Shown here: positions 1 to 12,120 of the stretch, piece after piece
Numbering within the stretch: the first letter of the stretch is position 1
Layout of the letters: each line of letters begins with the position of its first letter
DNA from: Lytechinus variegatus
Taxonomy: Eukaryota > Echinodermata > Echinoidea > Temnopleuroida > Toxopneustidae
Direction of reading: 5' to 3'
DNA: 64,000 nt
Assembly: GCF_018143015.1 (NCBI RefSeq)
Contig: NC_054750.1
Span: 973,501-1,037,500, forward strand
Program-made: the position numbers and the translations under genes
Notes under the pieces: generated by a model
What the model was told of the DNA's origin: nothing
The model's database searches: none
Seen by the model: the letters and a program-made list of their open reading frames with translations, nothing else

Positions 1-170
1 TTTGGAATTAGGAACCTCATTTTGTTTTCGGATTAACGAACCTTCGGAATTACGAACCTCACTTTGATTTCGGACTAACGAACCTTCGGAATTACGAACC
101 TCATTTCATTAACGAACTTACGAACCTTCAGAATATCCCAACCATCGGAATAACGAAGCTTCGGAATTAC
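1..170. repeat. Short tandem repeat around CGGAATTACGAACCT
   Basis: About four irregular units of 45-50 bp alternate ACGAACCTTCGGAATTACGA with a CTCATTTTGATTTCGG-like spacer. The array is cut by the left window edge. Confidence 0.75.
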
Positions 171-1411
171 GAATGTATGTGGATATTACAGGGGTCTGTG
201 GCACAAATAGTTGTGATCAAAAGCAAAGATCAAACAGGAACGTTCAATCAATAGTTCTGATTGGTCAAAATAGGGTATGTCAAATTGTGTGATTAAGTAC
301 TATAATGTGTTACAGAAAACTGGTCGGTCAAAAACAAAAGCAGAGTAAAGAACCACATAATTTCATTTTGAATTAAATTTAATCGGTATATTACAACTGT
401 CACCAAGTCTTCAAAATTCAAATATGTTTGGGACTGTCATTTGGTTTACTTTCTTTCTTTATCTTCTCAATGCATTAACAACATTAATACACTAAAATCG
501 TGATCAAAATTAAAAAGACTATTCTTGATGCGTATATGTTTGAACTGAACTCTGAAATATTTCCTTCACACTCTTCAGCTGGTGTTTGTCTCTGTATCTT
601 CTCAACTTTCTGTTAAAATCTCAAACAATAGAAGAGCATTTATATAATCTTTTGCAATAATTTAATTTTCAAGATTAAAGAGAAATGCCAGTAGTTGCAG
701 TAAACACTGATTTCATGAGAAAGTCTGTAAAACCAGGCTTAATTGTCAGAATATCAACGAGGATCTAGATCTAGCACAATTACATAAACTGAACTTTGTG
801 AAATCTTGAAATCTACGCTGAAAAATGTTCACACTGAAGATCACCAACACAGACAGGCACACGTGGGACAGTGTATTATTATTGCTGGAATAAAGACCCG
901 ACGGAAGTGACCAAATCCGCGCTTATTTTGCTTATTTCTCAGCAATTACACAATTTCTCCCAGAATCCTTTGGCACATATTTTTTATTCATATAAACAGA
1001 CATTTGGGTGGTCATTTTATTAGATTCTGTCAAAAGTTATTTTGAGATCGTTACTAAAACTGGAATTTAGCTTTAAAATTGATTCATATTCAGTTAAACA
1101 GAAATCACAGGTTGCAATTACCAGTAAGATTTAAGTTAAATTCAAATAGGTGGGGACCTCATACATTAATGTTGTGGGGGGGGGGCTAAACATATATTTC
1201 CGGATAGCAGGTTTAGTTGCCATGGTAACCTTAGGTCTAGATCCGTATTATCAAGATTGTTTAATTTCCTGCCAGAGAGGGGGAGAATTGATTTCACTGA
1301 GCATTATCAGATTTCACTTGGAAATTACAACACTTTCACTTCGATAGGAGAGTAATGTGAACTGAATGTGTATAAAGGATAACCATCTTCTACAAGACTA
1401 AGCATTAACAC

Positions 1412-1553
1412 CAGGGAAATGTTTCATGAAACATCTTGACAGAAATTTCCTTTCACGAATTTGCTCTGAGCCAATCAGATGCAAGGATTTCAGTAGCTTA
1501 TAACAAAAGTCAGTGAAAATCAATGACTACTTATTTCATGAAATACTCCCCTG
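1412..1553. mobile_element. MITE family with CAGGGGAGTGTTTCATGAAA ends, copy 1
   Basis: A 140-bp element whose ends (CCAGGGAAATGTTTCATGAA and TTTCATGAAATACTCCCCTG) are imperfect inverted copies. Related copies are at 14481-14621 and 23506-23646; all share an ATCAATGACT / CCAATCAGAT core. No coding capacity. Confidence 0.7.
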
Positions 1554-3055
1554 ACCCATTGTAACCATGTTCACTTCAACTTTCATTTTTTACATGCTTT
1601 TCTTCATTTTTTGCCAAATAATGTAGTAGTCTGAGAGCACAGACTCATATTTGACACTTCAACCAAAAAGGGGTCTAGAGTGAAGACTAGACTCCAAACA
1701 CTCTGTAGAGCCAGCCAGAGTAAATAGCGAATCTAGTCTCACTAATTAAGACTGCATAATGCATTGTGCAAATTGTGAAAATCAAGGGTCTGTGCCTGCA
1801 GACTAGGTTTTGAGGTTGTTCATGCTTGTAAAGCCCGTTGACTTTACAATGGACCGGGAATTGGGAAGGGGAAACGTCCTCAAAACCGTGATATATTTGA
1901 CCGATAAGCGGAAAAGTCGTGTTTTAAGATTTTCACTGAATACATTAATTGTGAAACTGTTCTCTTTTATACTTACTTGGATTTACTTGGATGTTGAGAC
2001 ATAGAGCAATATACTTATGTGCCTCTCGTTGATTTTCTTATCTTTGGTAACGTCTGCACTTCACGACTGATTTGAAGTTCTTGGACAATTCCCCTCCCCC
2101 CCCTTAGGCTTATTACAAAATAAGCCCACATGTTTAAGATTACAGGTCACTGCTCTTTTTCTTCACACCTGTATTTGTCACAATATTCAACAGTATGAAA
2201 TAAAAACAGTCAATAAAGATCACTTCAGTTCAAATGAAGCCAAATTTAGCATCATGAGATAATCATCAAAGAAATTGCACCATATTGCTCAAAATAGAAA
2301 TTCCTTCCTGGATATATGGCCAGTAATGCTGAAAACAAGCAATAATTAATCTTGTTCACTTATGACTTTTAAAGCTTTCTGATATGTCAATATTTGGATG
2401 CATACAGTGTGTAAAACTCAATTGAATGTGAAATTGGGTTTATTAAGAGATAATCCCCTTGGTTTTTGTCAACGTAATTAGAATTCTTAGGCAATTACAG
2501 GAAATATATATATGTTTACTTCCAGATGGAACAGATATCATGAGTTAATTATCCACAGTACATGTACACATATGTATTCATGTAATGTTTCCAGGCATAA
2601 GCAGTGAAATTGCTTGTTTTCTCAATTCTATTACATGTTTACCTGTATGAATGATTCCATGACATTTGCTCTGGCGACAATGCTCCACTGTGAATTCCAC
2701 ACGCTAAAGGAAACACCAACTTCAACCCTGTATTTAACAATATACCTTATCCTAAACCTATTTAAACCCTGAACCTAGAATACAACTTACCCTACTGCAA
2801 CCCCAACCCGATCTTAGACTATATTAAGCCCGGAGCATTTGTCGCAGGAGCAAATGTTGTGTCACCGTATGAATGCATACAAAAATAAGAACTGTATGAT
2901 GATCCAAATTAAAGAAAATATCAACACATTTTAGGTGAGATTCTGATTTATTGGGAGAATATTTTTTTAATCATACTTTAAGAAAAATACTCTATGTAAG
3001 CATGATATAATGATATCCAGTAATTATCAATATTTTGGTGATTCAAGTCTACAGA

Positions 3056-3356
3056 ATGTGGAAGTGCCGTGGTGTAGCGGTTTTGACTCTCGCCTTGTAA
3101 TCAGAGGGTCGTGTGTTCGAATCCCTCCATGGCCTAGTGCCCTTTGGCAAGGCATCAATCCACACTCTGCCACTCTCACCCAGGTGCTAATTGGGTACCG
3201 GTACGAAACAACCGTCATTGTGGTTGGTTTAGCAAGTTTGCGCCTAACAGGCTGCTTGGAATGCTATGAATCCAGTGACCGGGTAATAATAATTGTAAAG
3301 CGCTTTGAACAGTCGTAGATTGATAAAGCACTATATAAATGCCAATTATTATTATT
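3056..3356 (+). mobile_element. tRNA-derived SINE, family S1, near full length
   Basis: The head has polymerase III boxes (TAGCGGTTTTGAC as A box, GTGTTCGAATCCC as B box). A conserved body follows (CCTTTGGCAAGGC, AATTGGGTACC), then a tail AAAGCACTATATAAATGCCA ending in (ATT)n. An interrupted copy of the same family is at 39800-40925. The overlapping open frames are not genes. Confidence 0.85.
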
Positions 3357-4673
3357 ATCTATTTCACAAAAATATTAAAAAATAAGTTATTATACAATAA
3401 TCTGAGCAGAGCAGAGAATGGGGAATTATGTCCCTGAATAAACTACAAAGCAATTGAGGAATCATAGTCAATGGAGCTTTTAGAATCTTTTTTCATTAAT
3501 GGCGCAAAACTTGGCCATCTCTAGAGGAAAAACCATAGCTACGATTGCGTAAGCAGCGAACAGCTGACAGCTCATAAATGATCAATATAATCTTCCTTTA
3601 ATGAGATGAAATGGAAGTGAATTCCTTGGGTACTATCTTGTTTACGTTATCCATTGCCAATTCAATCAAGGATGTTCAATAAGGACTAGCAGCCCTTTTA
3701 GATCAGAAGAAAATTACAATTTGTGTACAAATGGGGGAGACAGCCTATAAATGTACATGTAGGAATAGAATCAAAGAGAAAGTAATTGAAATTAGGATGG
3801 ATGAAAAAGTATTTTTTATTTTTAATTAATGACATTACGTTGGTTGACGTAATACTGGAATCTAGTGCATTCTCTATAAATTCAGCCAATCATCTCAACG
3901 CAAACACTATAAATTAAATCCCCTTCAATCTTGAAAAAAACATAAATTTTGTCACTTTAAGGAATTAAAGTGATTGAGGATTTGGGGCCATTATGAAGAG
4001 GCCAAAAAACTTGGTCTTGTTGATCTCTGTGATTGTAAACAGGATAATTTACCAATATATTACATGTACATTTCATGCAAACTGGTCATGAGGTGTAACT
4101 TCATAATCGTACCATCCCACAATTTTCGAAGCAGAACAGGTTTAATAGTCAAATATTCAACAAAACTTTCTGATTTTACTTCATCTACTTGTTCATTTTT
4201 TACGAGTAGTTTTACCAGTAGTTTTGTGTAGTCTGAAGGGAGAAATAAATATTGATAGGATAATTGCCCCTAATAAGGGATGAATGGGTCGCTGACTGCC
4301 AAAAAATGTTGCTCCAGTTCCGCCCAGTGCCGGTCTGTCAAATGCCACGTCCCTGTCTGTTTTAATTGGTACATTCCAGAGAACAGGTTGGGAAGATGCC
4401 CAGTTTACATGTAGTTTACATATTAGCTTCTTTGCATAGCTACAGAGAAGATTTTCTCTTAGCAAAAGGGGTAAGAGATTCAACCCTTAACCAACTTGGG
4501 TGGGGGAAGAGGTAATTTGACCACCTTATGATTTTATAACAAATTAATGAAATCAGACAAGAGTTTGCAGTCAAGCTACACTTGCATGCCAGCTTTATTC
4601 AACATACCTACTGCCAACCAATCAGAATATTTATTTAAGAAGTTGCAATTGATTTAAAACGTTTGTGTTGCTA

Positions 4674-5297
4674 GGTCCACGGGCCCGTAACACAAAGCTT
4701 GGGAATCATTATAGAAGAATATCGTTATAACTAGGTGGTTTCAGACCGCCTCGAAGTTCATCAGTTCCAGGTATTCTCTGATCGGGAAATTTACCCCGAT
4801 CAGAAAATACCAGGTATTTTGGTAATGTGAAAGCAAACTACGCGTAATTTCCCCGAAAGAAAATACCCGCTAAATAGTAGGTACTTGGCAAAATTACGAG
4901 AACTTTCGCGGGGATTTTTCCAAGGTCGCAGGTATTTTGGCGATGTGAAAGCAATTTACGGGAACTTTTAGCCCAGCGTGTCGTTGGGCGCGGCGGCGTG
5001 GGTGGCTGCTGGGCTAGTGATTTTGAATCTCGCGCCTTACCTGCTTATCAGACCATACTGCGCATGCTCGTAACTTCGGGAACTTATCTCGAAAGGGTAT
5101 GTTTCAGGGTGGTGTGAATGCAGGAATAATGGGTATTTTTTAGCCTAAAAAAGTTCTCGTAATTTAACGGGGATTCTTGTGATCGAGGCGGTTTGAAACC
5201 ACCTACTGATTGCATTGACCACAATGTACAAGTACATGTATGATCAATCATGATAATCAAGCTTACGATCATTCGTAAATCTTTGTGTTACCAGACT
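4674..5297. mobile_element. MITE family with CCCGTAACACAAAG ends, copy 1, split by another MITE
   Basis: The left part (CGGGCCCGTAACACAAAG) stops near 4731 and the right part resumes near 5206, ending AATCTTTGTGTTACCAGAC. Between them lies the TA-flanked element 4734-5203. Other copies are at 5300-5432, 10266-10413 and 53096-53256. Confidence 0.65.
4734..5203. mobile_element. TA-flanked inverted-repeat element, GGTGGTTTCAGACCGCCTCG ends
   Basis: The left end GGTGGTTTCAGACCGCCTCG and right end CGAGGCGGTTTGAAACCACC are inverted copies flanked by TA on both sides. The ~470-bp interior has GGGAA/TTCCC hairpin stretches and no gene. It is younger than the MITE it interrupts. Confidence 0.75.
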
Positions 5298-5299
5298 GT

Positions 5300-5432
5300 G
5301 GGTCTCGTAACACAAAGGTTAGCGATAAATCGTTGGCTTGGTCTTACCGATTCATCGTACACTGTAGTCAATGGAATCAATAGTAAAGAAATTTTCTACG
5401 ATCATTGCTAACCTTTGTGTTAAGGGACCCTG
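5300..5432. mobile_element. MITE, CCCGTAACACAAAG family, copy 2
   Basis: Ends are GTCTCGTAACACAAAGGTTA and TAACCTTTGTGTTAAGGGAC. The interior GATAAATCG and GATCATTGCTAA match the other copies. It lies back to back with copy 1. Confidence 0.7.
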
Positions 5433-6019
5433 GTCTCTGTTTCCTGATCCTACCATTCTTTCAAGTTTCAATAAATCTCTAACCAATTTTTTTTCTCAAT
5501 TTTTTTTTCTTTCTTTAAACACTATCCTTTTTGTTCTTCCTGCCCTGAAATCTAGCAAAAGAATTGCACAAAATACCAACAATTGGAATATAGTGGAAGA
5601 AATATTACACTTGGGAGTGACAAAACAAGATCATATTTCCCTTTTCTCCGCAAGTTTTTAAGCCATCAGTTATTAGATTCTCTTCTTTTCCCCTGCTGAA
5701 ATTTGGGAAGAATCTGTAATCTGTTTGCTGCATCAGTTACAAGCGAGAGATTAGATTACTCACCAGAAAGATCATGTTCCATGTAGTTTTGTCTGTCTAC
5801 ATGTCTAAGATCTCTTCAATATTATTGCATGTTCTGGGTACTTTGCATTAAGCACATGACAATACTAAAAAAGAATAATGATCCTTCTGATTTAATCGTA
5901 AGTTAAAAGGATATTTTTTTTGTTGTATGGTACCACAAAGACATTAATGTGGGGCATTTCTTGCTTTGTTTGATTTTGATTATTTTTTTTGTGCTACACA
6001 TTCAGACAATAGCCTAAAT

Positions 6020-6190
6020 ACACAAGTGTGTTTCATCAGCATTTGTTGTCCGACAGGTTGTCTGCTCTAGCAGCTTTCCTTGATTTTGATTGGCTGAGAA
6101 GCATTTACTATGGTAGAGCTCAAATAAGAAAGATTTTTTCTTGCATGAAATACCCACAAAGTCCTCTCATGAAAACGGTCCCCTTATAAA
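6020..6190. mobile_element. MITE with TTTCATCAAC / GACAGGTTGTC core, decayed copy
   Basis: It shares GTCCGACAGGTTGTC, CTTTCCTTGATTTTGATTGG and a CTCATGAAAACG end with the cleaner copy at 45361-45523; another decayed copy is near 16300-16468. Confidence 0.55.
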
Positions 6191-6877
6191 GCTGTCCGAA
6201 CAAGACCACAGTGGAATACATGTAGGATAGCTGTTAGATATAAGGTTCTCAAAATTAACAGATGACTACTCCTCCAATGAGTCATTCACAATGAAGTGCA
6301 GGGGGAAAAAATCACAATTTTTGTCTGGGGCTACAATTTTTCCTCACCAACCTAAATTGACAACATTGTGTTATGAAGAGATTACATTATATACCCTGTG
6401 TCAATTCAAGGTTCGGGGGCTTTTTAAAACTTTTCCCCAGGGGAAAGCGGTTCAGGAACAAATTCGATCGAAACCCCTGTGTGATCCACCCCCCCACCCC
6501 TGGTGTGCTATTCAACAGACTTTTGGTTGGGCAAGTTTTACCCCCCCCCAAAAAAAAAAAAGTATTAACTATTAAAAACAATGGTTGATCTATGGTCCAA
6601 AGGGTTTCCTACATGTATCCACCTGACTATGTCAATAGACTGTTAATAAACTAGGTCTAGCAATTGACAGGTGTCAGCAAGCCCATAGCACGTATTAAGA
6701 TCACAACTTTGATATTCTTGTCAAAGCTTCATTAACATTAACATCTCGTGCAGGAGGTGATAAGATAGCAGCGACACTAGATAATTTTCTTGCAAAAGTG
6801 CTAAGAGGGACTGGGACAGTGAGGTTTGAAGGAAATGATGATTTGTAAGAACATAGTGGGGGAGCAGAAAAAAGCAG

Positions 6878-7055
6878 GGTCCGTTTCATAAAGCTATTCA
6901 TATAAGTTAACAGCGACTTTAAGAACAACTGGTGATCCTTTCTTACACGCTTAACCATCGCCAATGAATATACCATTTAAAACAAGAAAGGATCACCAGT
7001 CGTTCTTAAAGTTGCTCTTAACTTAATATGAACAGCTTTATGAAACACCCACCAG
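6878..7055. mobile_element. MITE with GTTTCATAAAGCTGTT ends, copy 1
   Basis: The left end GGGTCCGTTTCATAAAGCTA and right end AACAGCTTTATGAAACACCC are inverted copies. The two inner arms (AAGAACAACTGGTGATCCTT and AAGGATCACCAGTCGTTCTT) also pair, so almost the whole element is one hairpin. A copy is at 24031-24219 and a half copy at 11471-11552. Confidence 0.75.
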
Positions 7056-7901
7056 GTCATAGGGGATGGCATGGGGTGGTATGTACAGTATTTGTATTGG
7101 TGGTGATTTTTATATCTGATTGCTAAGGCCCCCATCTCACTAGGATGGCGATCATGGCGACCAAGGCGACCATGGCGATCTGATTAAAATCCCGCAAAGC
7201 GTAGCAGAATCGTCCTCGAATTCTATTTTTAGCCTGCGAGGCGATTGCACTACAACTTCACTGCGACGGACCTGCGCTGAAGGCGATGGTAATACGCTGG
7301 TAGTACGACGCTGCCACTCTCTTGCTGCGATTTGAGGCAGATGTGATGCGCTGCTTCTGCGATCAAAGCGACCGTACAACGAGGCCCATACGCTAATTAG
7401 GACCTCGGTACGGTGGTGCTACGAATGGAACGATTGTGTTACGTTCATGATGGGCTCTTGAAACGATTTCAAGCAATCGGCATATTGATCGCGGCACATG
7501 AGACATTTTTCAGTCGATTGCCAACCTCCGACCAAGATGGATGTCCAGAATTTGGTTGGACTTATACATCTTAGCATTATACAACAACTTCAATTAGAAG
7601 TTGAATACGAGGACCTGATACGAGGACAGTAGGAGGAGGCCCAAAAGATACTGGGTCCGATCCTGGCTGTCACTTAAGTCATAATATACAATATATATTA
7701 CAATTTCACTCAAAAGATGTCGATGAGCCTAATAGTTAATATGAGGGATGCATCCAGAATTTCATAAAAGAGCATAAAAATGTTTTATATTTTGTTTATT
7801 TTTTTCCACAAAAGTTTGTCACTCAAAATTGTTAGGTAAATTCCTTTCAAATTTGCTTTCAAGAAGTAGTCTACTGATGTGAGAGCACTCATAAGGGGGG
7901 G

Positions 7902-7920
7902 GGGGGGGGGGCACAATGCC
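7902..7920. repeat. Poly-G tract
   Basis: A run of guanines just after CATAAG. Its length may be uncertain in the assembly. Confidence 0.8.
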
Positions 7921-8242
7921 AGAATCCCCATAAAGTGTGCTTTTCCAATCAATACATCAGTGATCGAATCATTAAAATTTTAATATTGTTTACTGTCACT
8001 GTAGTTAGAATTCATTCTATTTTTAAAACATATTCAATTTATATATTTTTGCGGAGGTAACCCATTTCGTCATCAAGACATGCGAGCGTCTTTTTTTCTC
8101 TCTTTCAAGCTGGCTCAGCAGTTAGATTTTTATCTTCCTACTATACCTCCTCCTTTTCCTCCTCCTCCTCTACCACCACCATAACCTCTTGTTCGCTTCC
8201 TCTTGGACCGCCGGCATAACAGATAGGGCAGCTTCCCTTTTT

Positions 8243-9329
8243 TATGGAAGCTTAAAAGTGCCACCGAGATGTTGAGATAATTATCTCGGGAAGTCGACAT
8301 CTTGATAGCAAAAGATAAGATGACGAGATCCCAGATCTCATCATGTCGACATCTTTTAGAAGAGATGATGAGATGACAAGATCCCGGATCTCATCATGTT
8401 GACATCTTGTAGAAGAGATGATGAGATGACAAGATCCCAGATCTCATCATGTTGACATCTTGTAGAAGAGATGATGAGATGACAAGATCCCGGATCTCAT
8501 CATGTCAACATCTTTAAGAAGAGATGATGAGATGACAAGATCCCGGATCTCATCATGTTGACATCTTGTAGAAGAGATGATGAGATGACAAGATCCCAGA
8601 TCTCATCATGTTGACATCTTGTAGAAGAGATGATGAGATGACAAGATCCCGGATCTCATCATGTCAACATCTTTAAGAAGAGATGATGAGATGACAAGAT
8701 CCCGGATCTCATCATGTTGACATCTTGTAGAAGAGATGATGAGATGACAAGATCTTGGATCTCGTCATGTCTACATCTTTAAGAAGAGATGATTAGATGA
8801 CATGATCATGGATCGAAGATCTTGTCATCTGATCATCTCTTCTACAAGATGTTGACATGATCAGATCCTGGATCTTGTCATGTCATCATCTCTTCTAAAA
8901 GATGACGACATGACGAGATCCGGGATCTTGTCATCTCATCATCTCTTCTAAAAGATGTTGACATGATGAGATCCGGGATCTTGTCATCTCAACATCTCTT
9001 CTAAAAGATGTTGACATGATGAGATCCGGGATCGTGTCATCTCAACATCTCTTCTAAAAGATGTCAACATGATGAAATCCGGGATCTTGTCATCTCATCA
9101 TCTCTTCCAGAAGATGTTGACATGATGAGATCTGGGATCTTGTCATCTCATCATCTCTTCTAAAAGATGTTGACATGATGAGATCCGGGATCTTGTCATC
9201 TCATCATCTCTTCTAAAAGATGTCGACATGATGAGATCTGGGATCTCGTCATCTTATCTTTTGCTATCAAGATGTCGACTTCCCGAGATAATTATTTCAA
9301 CATCTCGGTGGCACTTTTAAGCTTCCATA
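8243..9329. mobile_element. Foldback element copy 1, arms made of 53-bp tandem monomers
   Basis: It begins TATGGAAGCTTAAAAGTGCC and ends with the exact inverse; CTTTTT stands on both sides (8237-8242, 9330-9335) as a 6-bp target duplication. Inside the termini each arm is a tandem array of a ~53-bp unit (GATGATGAGATGACAAGATC ... GACATCTTGTAGAAGA). The unit orientation flips near 8800-8830, so the whole 1.09 kb can fold back. Each unit is itself a small hairpin (ATGATGAGAT versus ATCTCATCAT). No gene. It resembles the TU foldback elements described from sea urchins. Confidence 0.88.
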
Positions 9330-9980
9330 CTTTTTGGTCCTTTTTCTGGGAAGTATATTTGAAAACGTCGTGGTGTCGCCTCGTAATCTGTTGAAAATGT
9401 GATAATCCGCTACCATCGGCACGTTGTTTCATAGCAGCGCAGACGGTCGCTGCTCAATCGCTGGCCAGTCATCAGCGGCGCAGCAAAAGCGCAACGCGAA
9501 TGCCTGCAGCGGGCTGAGAACGTGTGCCACATGCCACCCAAAGGGAAAGCGTCGTGGTGGAAACGGTGTGAAGCGTGTCGAGCGCAAGGCAGTCGCCTCG
9601 TAAACGGAAGCAGCGTAGCAGAATTGTCTTGGGAACGGGCCTGAAAAACACGGGCAATCGGTGCCGCTTTTAATGCGCTTCTACCACGCTTTGTGCGTTG
9701 GAGCTTCGTTACAGCTACGAATATGTCGTTTGTAATACGCTCTTGACTCGATTATGATGCGCTTTAGCACCTCCGCGATCTCGCTACGTAAGTTTTGAAC
9801 ATGTTCAAAATTTTGTGGCGACCAGGAAGATGGTGGCGATCCTTGCCGCTTCAGAAAAGATCAAGGTACGACGGAGAAAATTGAAAAGATCAAGCCACGT
9901 TCAAGCTACGATATACCACGCTTTGTCGATTTTTGACGATCGCAGCGGAATCGCCATTTAGTGAGATGGGGGTATAAGAA

Positions 9981-10165
9981 AGCATGAATGCTTGTAAGCA
10001 AGCAAGCAACCAGAGGACTGACGGCTTAAGGTCCTCTCTGAGGGACCTGGTAATGAGGATTAATGCTTTACCAAAGGGCACTAGCGCACTAAGTGGGAAT
10101 CAAACCTGGGTCACCAGAATACCAATCCCCGCTCTACCAAGTGAGCTATCGCGCCTCCTCAAAGA
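9981..10165 (-). mobile_element. tRNA-derived SINE head, minus strand
   Basis: Reading the minus strand, GCGATAGCTCACTTGGTAGA gives an A box and GGTTTGATTCC a B box, followed by CCTTTGGTAAAGCATTAATC typical of the SINE body. It abuts the end of the 7129-9972 element. Confidence 0.65.
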
Positions 10166-10265
10166 TGCATAAAAGGAATTGGGCCGTCCTATGGATCAGA
10201 CCCATTCAATGTATTAAAAAAAGGAAAGAAATCTGACCAACACTGTCTGTGGTCTCCTGTGTGTT

Positions 10266-10413
10266 AATACCTGGCTCCTGTAACACAAAGGTTAGCGATT
10301 AATCGTACACTCGATTTTTACGTTTGATTGTACATTGTTGTCATTGCAATCAATCATAGAAAAATATTATACGATCACTGCTACAGTGTAAGCTTTGTGT
10401 TACGGGCCCTTGG
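10266..10413. mobile_element. MITE, CCCGTAACACAAAG family, copy 3
   Basis: Ends are CTCCTGTAACACAAAGGTTA and GCTTTGTGTTACGGGCCC. The core TTGATTGTACATTGTTGTCA and a GCAATCAATCATAG stretch are shared with copies 1 and 2. Confidence 0.7.
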
Positions 10414-11470
10414 TCTTAAAATATACATTTGGAGATAACTATTACAATATAGAGAATGAGAAGACTATTATTTGTATAGCAACATTTTTGAGAGTGGATT
10501 ACTGTTTTTTGGATTCTTAGAAACCTAATTACTGTGGAAAGTTTTTAAATGTATTGGGTAGTGAATGAGCATGTCATTCAGGTGGGTCCATATCACAAGA
10601 CTACACTTCTCAGAATGGTGCATTATGGGTAGGAAACCTGGCCAGATTTAGGTAGTTGAGGACTTTGGATGTTGAAATTGCTTTATTGCTATTGCAGATG
10701 CTGGTCTGTTTCTGCTTTAAAACAATGAAATTGAGGCACAGTATCTATTGACCCATTGAGCCTCATCCTCATGCCCAATAGATGTACCTGTACCTTGAAC
10801 TGGGGCATTTTACTGAAATCAAATCCTAGGATGACATTCTGAACATTGTCTTTTCTTTATATTTCCTCTTTTCTCAGAGATATGACAGAATCGGTATTAA
10901 GGTGGATGTCTTATTTTCATGAAACTTTTGTCTTTTCTCTTTTAAACACATACAAAAATATACAGTTTCATAAACGTGCATAATTCATAAGTGCTACGTG
11001 TAAATGTGTCAAGGACTTTGCAAACGTTGAAAAACCTGGGATTTCCCCCATTTCTGATGAACCCTCCAGGGCAGACATGATAACTCATGATCATACGGTG
11101 ACAGATAATATTTGGTAAGCTCAAAACAGGATGATATCAATTTGATCTCTTCACATCTAACTCATAATTGGTCTGAGTCATCAGGGGGTATCGAGAGAGG
11201 TACAAGAAGGATTTCTAGATGGGGTAATAAAGGGGGGCAATAATGAGACAAGGTCACGCAAGGGGTGGGGCTGCAGGGGCGCGTCCAATTGTGTGGTGAA
11301 TGGACCAGGGTAGTGTTTTACAAATATGATTACGTGACGTTATGCAAGCTTTCATGCATAGCTGGATGATGTTTTGGGGTGCAAAGTCACCTTGTCTGTA
11401 GTCAGAGCCAGGAGGGTGAACCTTTCTTTTACACTATCCCAATCACAAATGAACATTTTGATGTGTACCA

Positions 11471-11552
11471 TTTACCACAAGAAAGGATCATCAGTCATTC
11501 TTAAAGTCACTCTTAACTTACAAACAGCTTTATGAAACGCCCATCAGGTCTT
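11471..11552. mobile_element. Half copy of the GTTTCATAAAGCTGTT MITE
   Basis: Only one arm is present: AAGAAAGGATCATCAGTCAT, then AACAGCTTTATGAAACGCCC. Confidence 0.6.
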
Positions 11553-12120
11553 ATCGCAAGAATCGCAATTAAATTCACTGTCCAGTCACTTGTAGGTTTA
11601 AACCAGAAAAACTTGGAGTGTCCGATATGACATAAGCTACAGGGGTAAAATAGATCATGAACATTGACAAGGTTTATCAAAAACCAAAATGCTCCTTCTC
11701 CCCTCCACATTTGAAGAAGGGATGACATGAAATTAGGGCAAGTGAGAAGAGAAGGAGAAGAGGGAGGGGGAAAAATGGAGGAAGTAAGATGGTGGGTGGG
11801 GTGAGATTAAGCAAGATAGAAGTGTACCAGGGGGAGAGGAAATAGAAGAACGGAAGTTAGAAAGATATATTTGGAGAAAGAGGGGATAAATCAAGAATAT
11901 GCAGACAGATAGTGGTCTGTGAATTATGAAAGATATAATAAACGGACAAAAAATAATTACAAGATGAAAGTCACAACTAAATGACTTTTAATTTGCAACT
12001 ATAAAATACTCGTGTTTGGGAAAAGGAAACTATCAATGTGAGAAATTGTTGCAAATGAACAGTTTTACCCAAATCTAAGAAACAATGTTCGCTCTGAAAT
12101 CAAATACATCCAAGGTTTTT

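Larger units (their letters stand above)
7129..9972. mobile_element. Long TIR element, CCCCCATCTCACTA ends, with a nested foldback element
   Basis: The left end CCCCCATCTCACTAGGATGG and right end CCATTTAGTGAGATGGGGG are inverted copies. The body is rich in GCGATCGCC/AAGCGTAGCAGAATCG words on both sides of the insert at 8243-9329; without the insert it would be ~1.75 kb. No transposase can be read and no target duplication is obvious. Confidence 0.7.

Noticed and set aside
3010-3318. 102-residue open frame
   Set aside because: It lies inside a tRNA-derived SINE; the same translated words appear at the other SINE copies.
4193-4483. 96-residue minus-strand open frame
   Set aside because: No recognisable domain, no splice context and no homology I can recall; possibly a chance frame in decayed repeat sequence.
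8102-8220. CRISPR-like or satellite array in 8.2-9.3 kb
   Set aside because: The regular repeats have no unique spacers and reverse orientation at the centre, which fits a foldback transposon, and the genome is eukaryotic.
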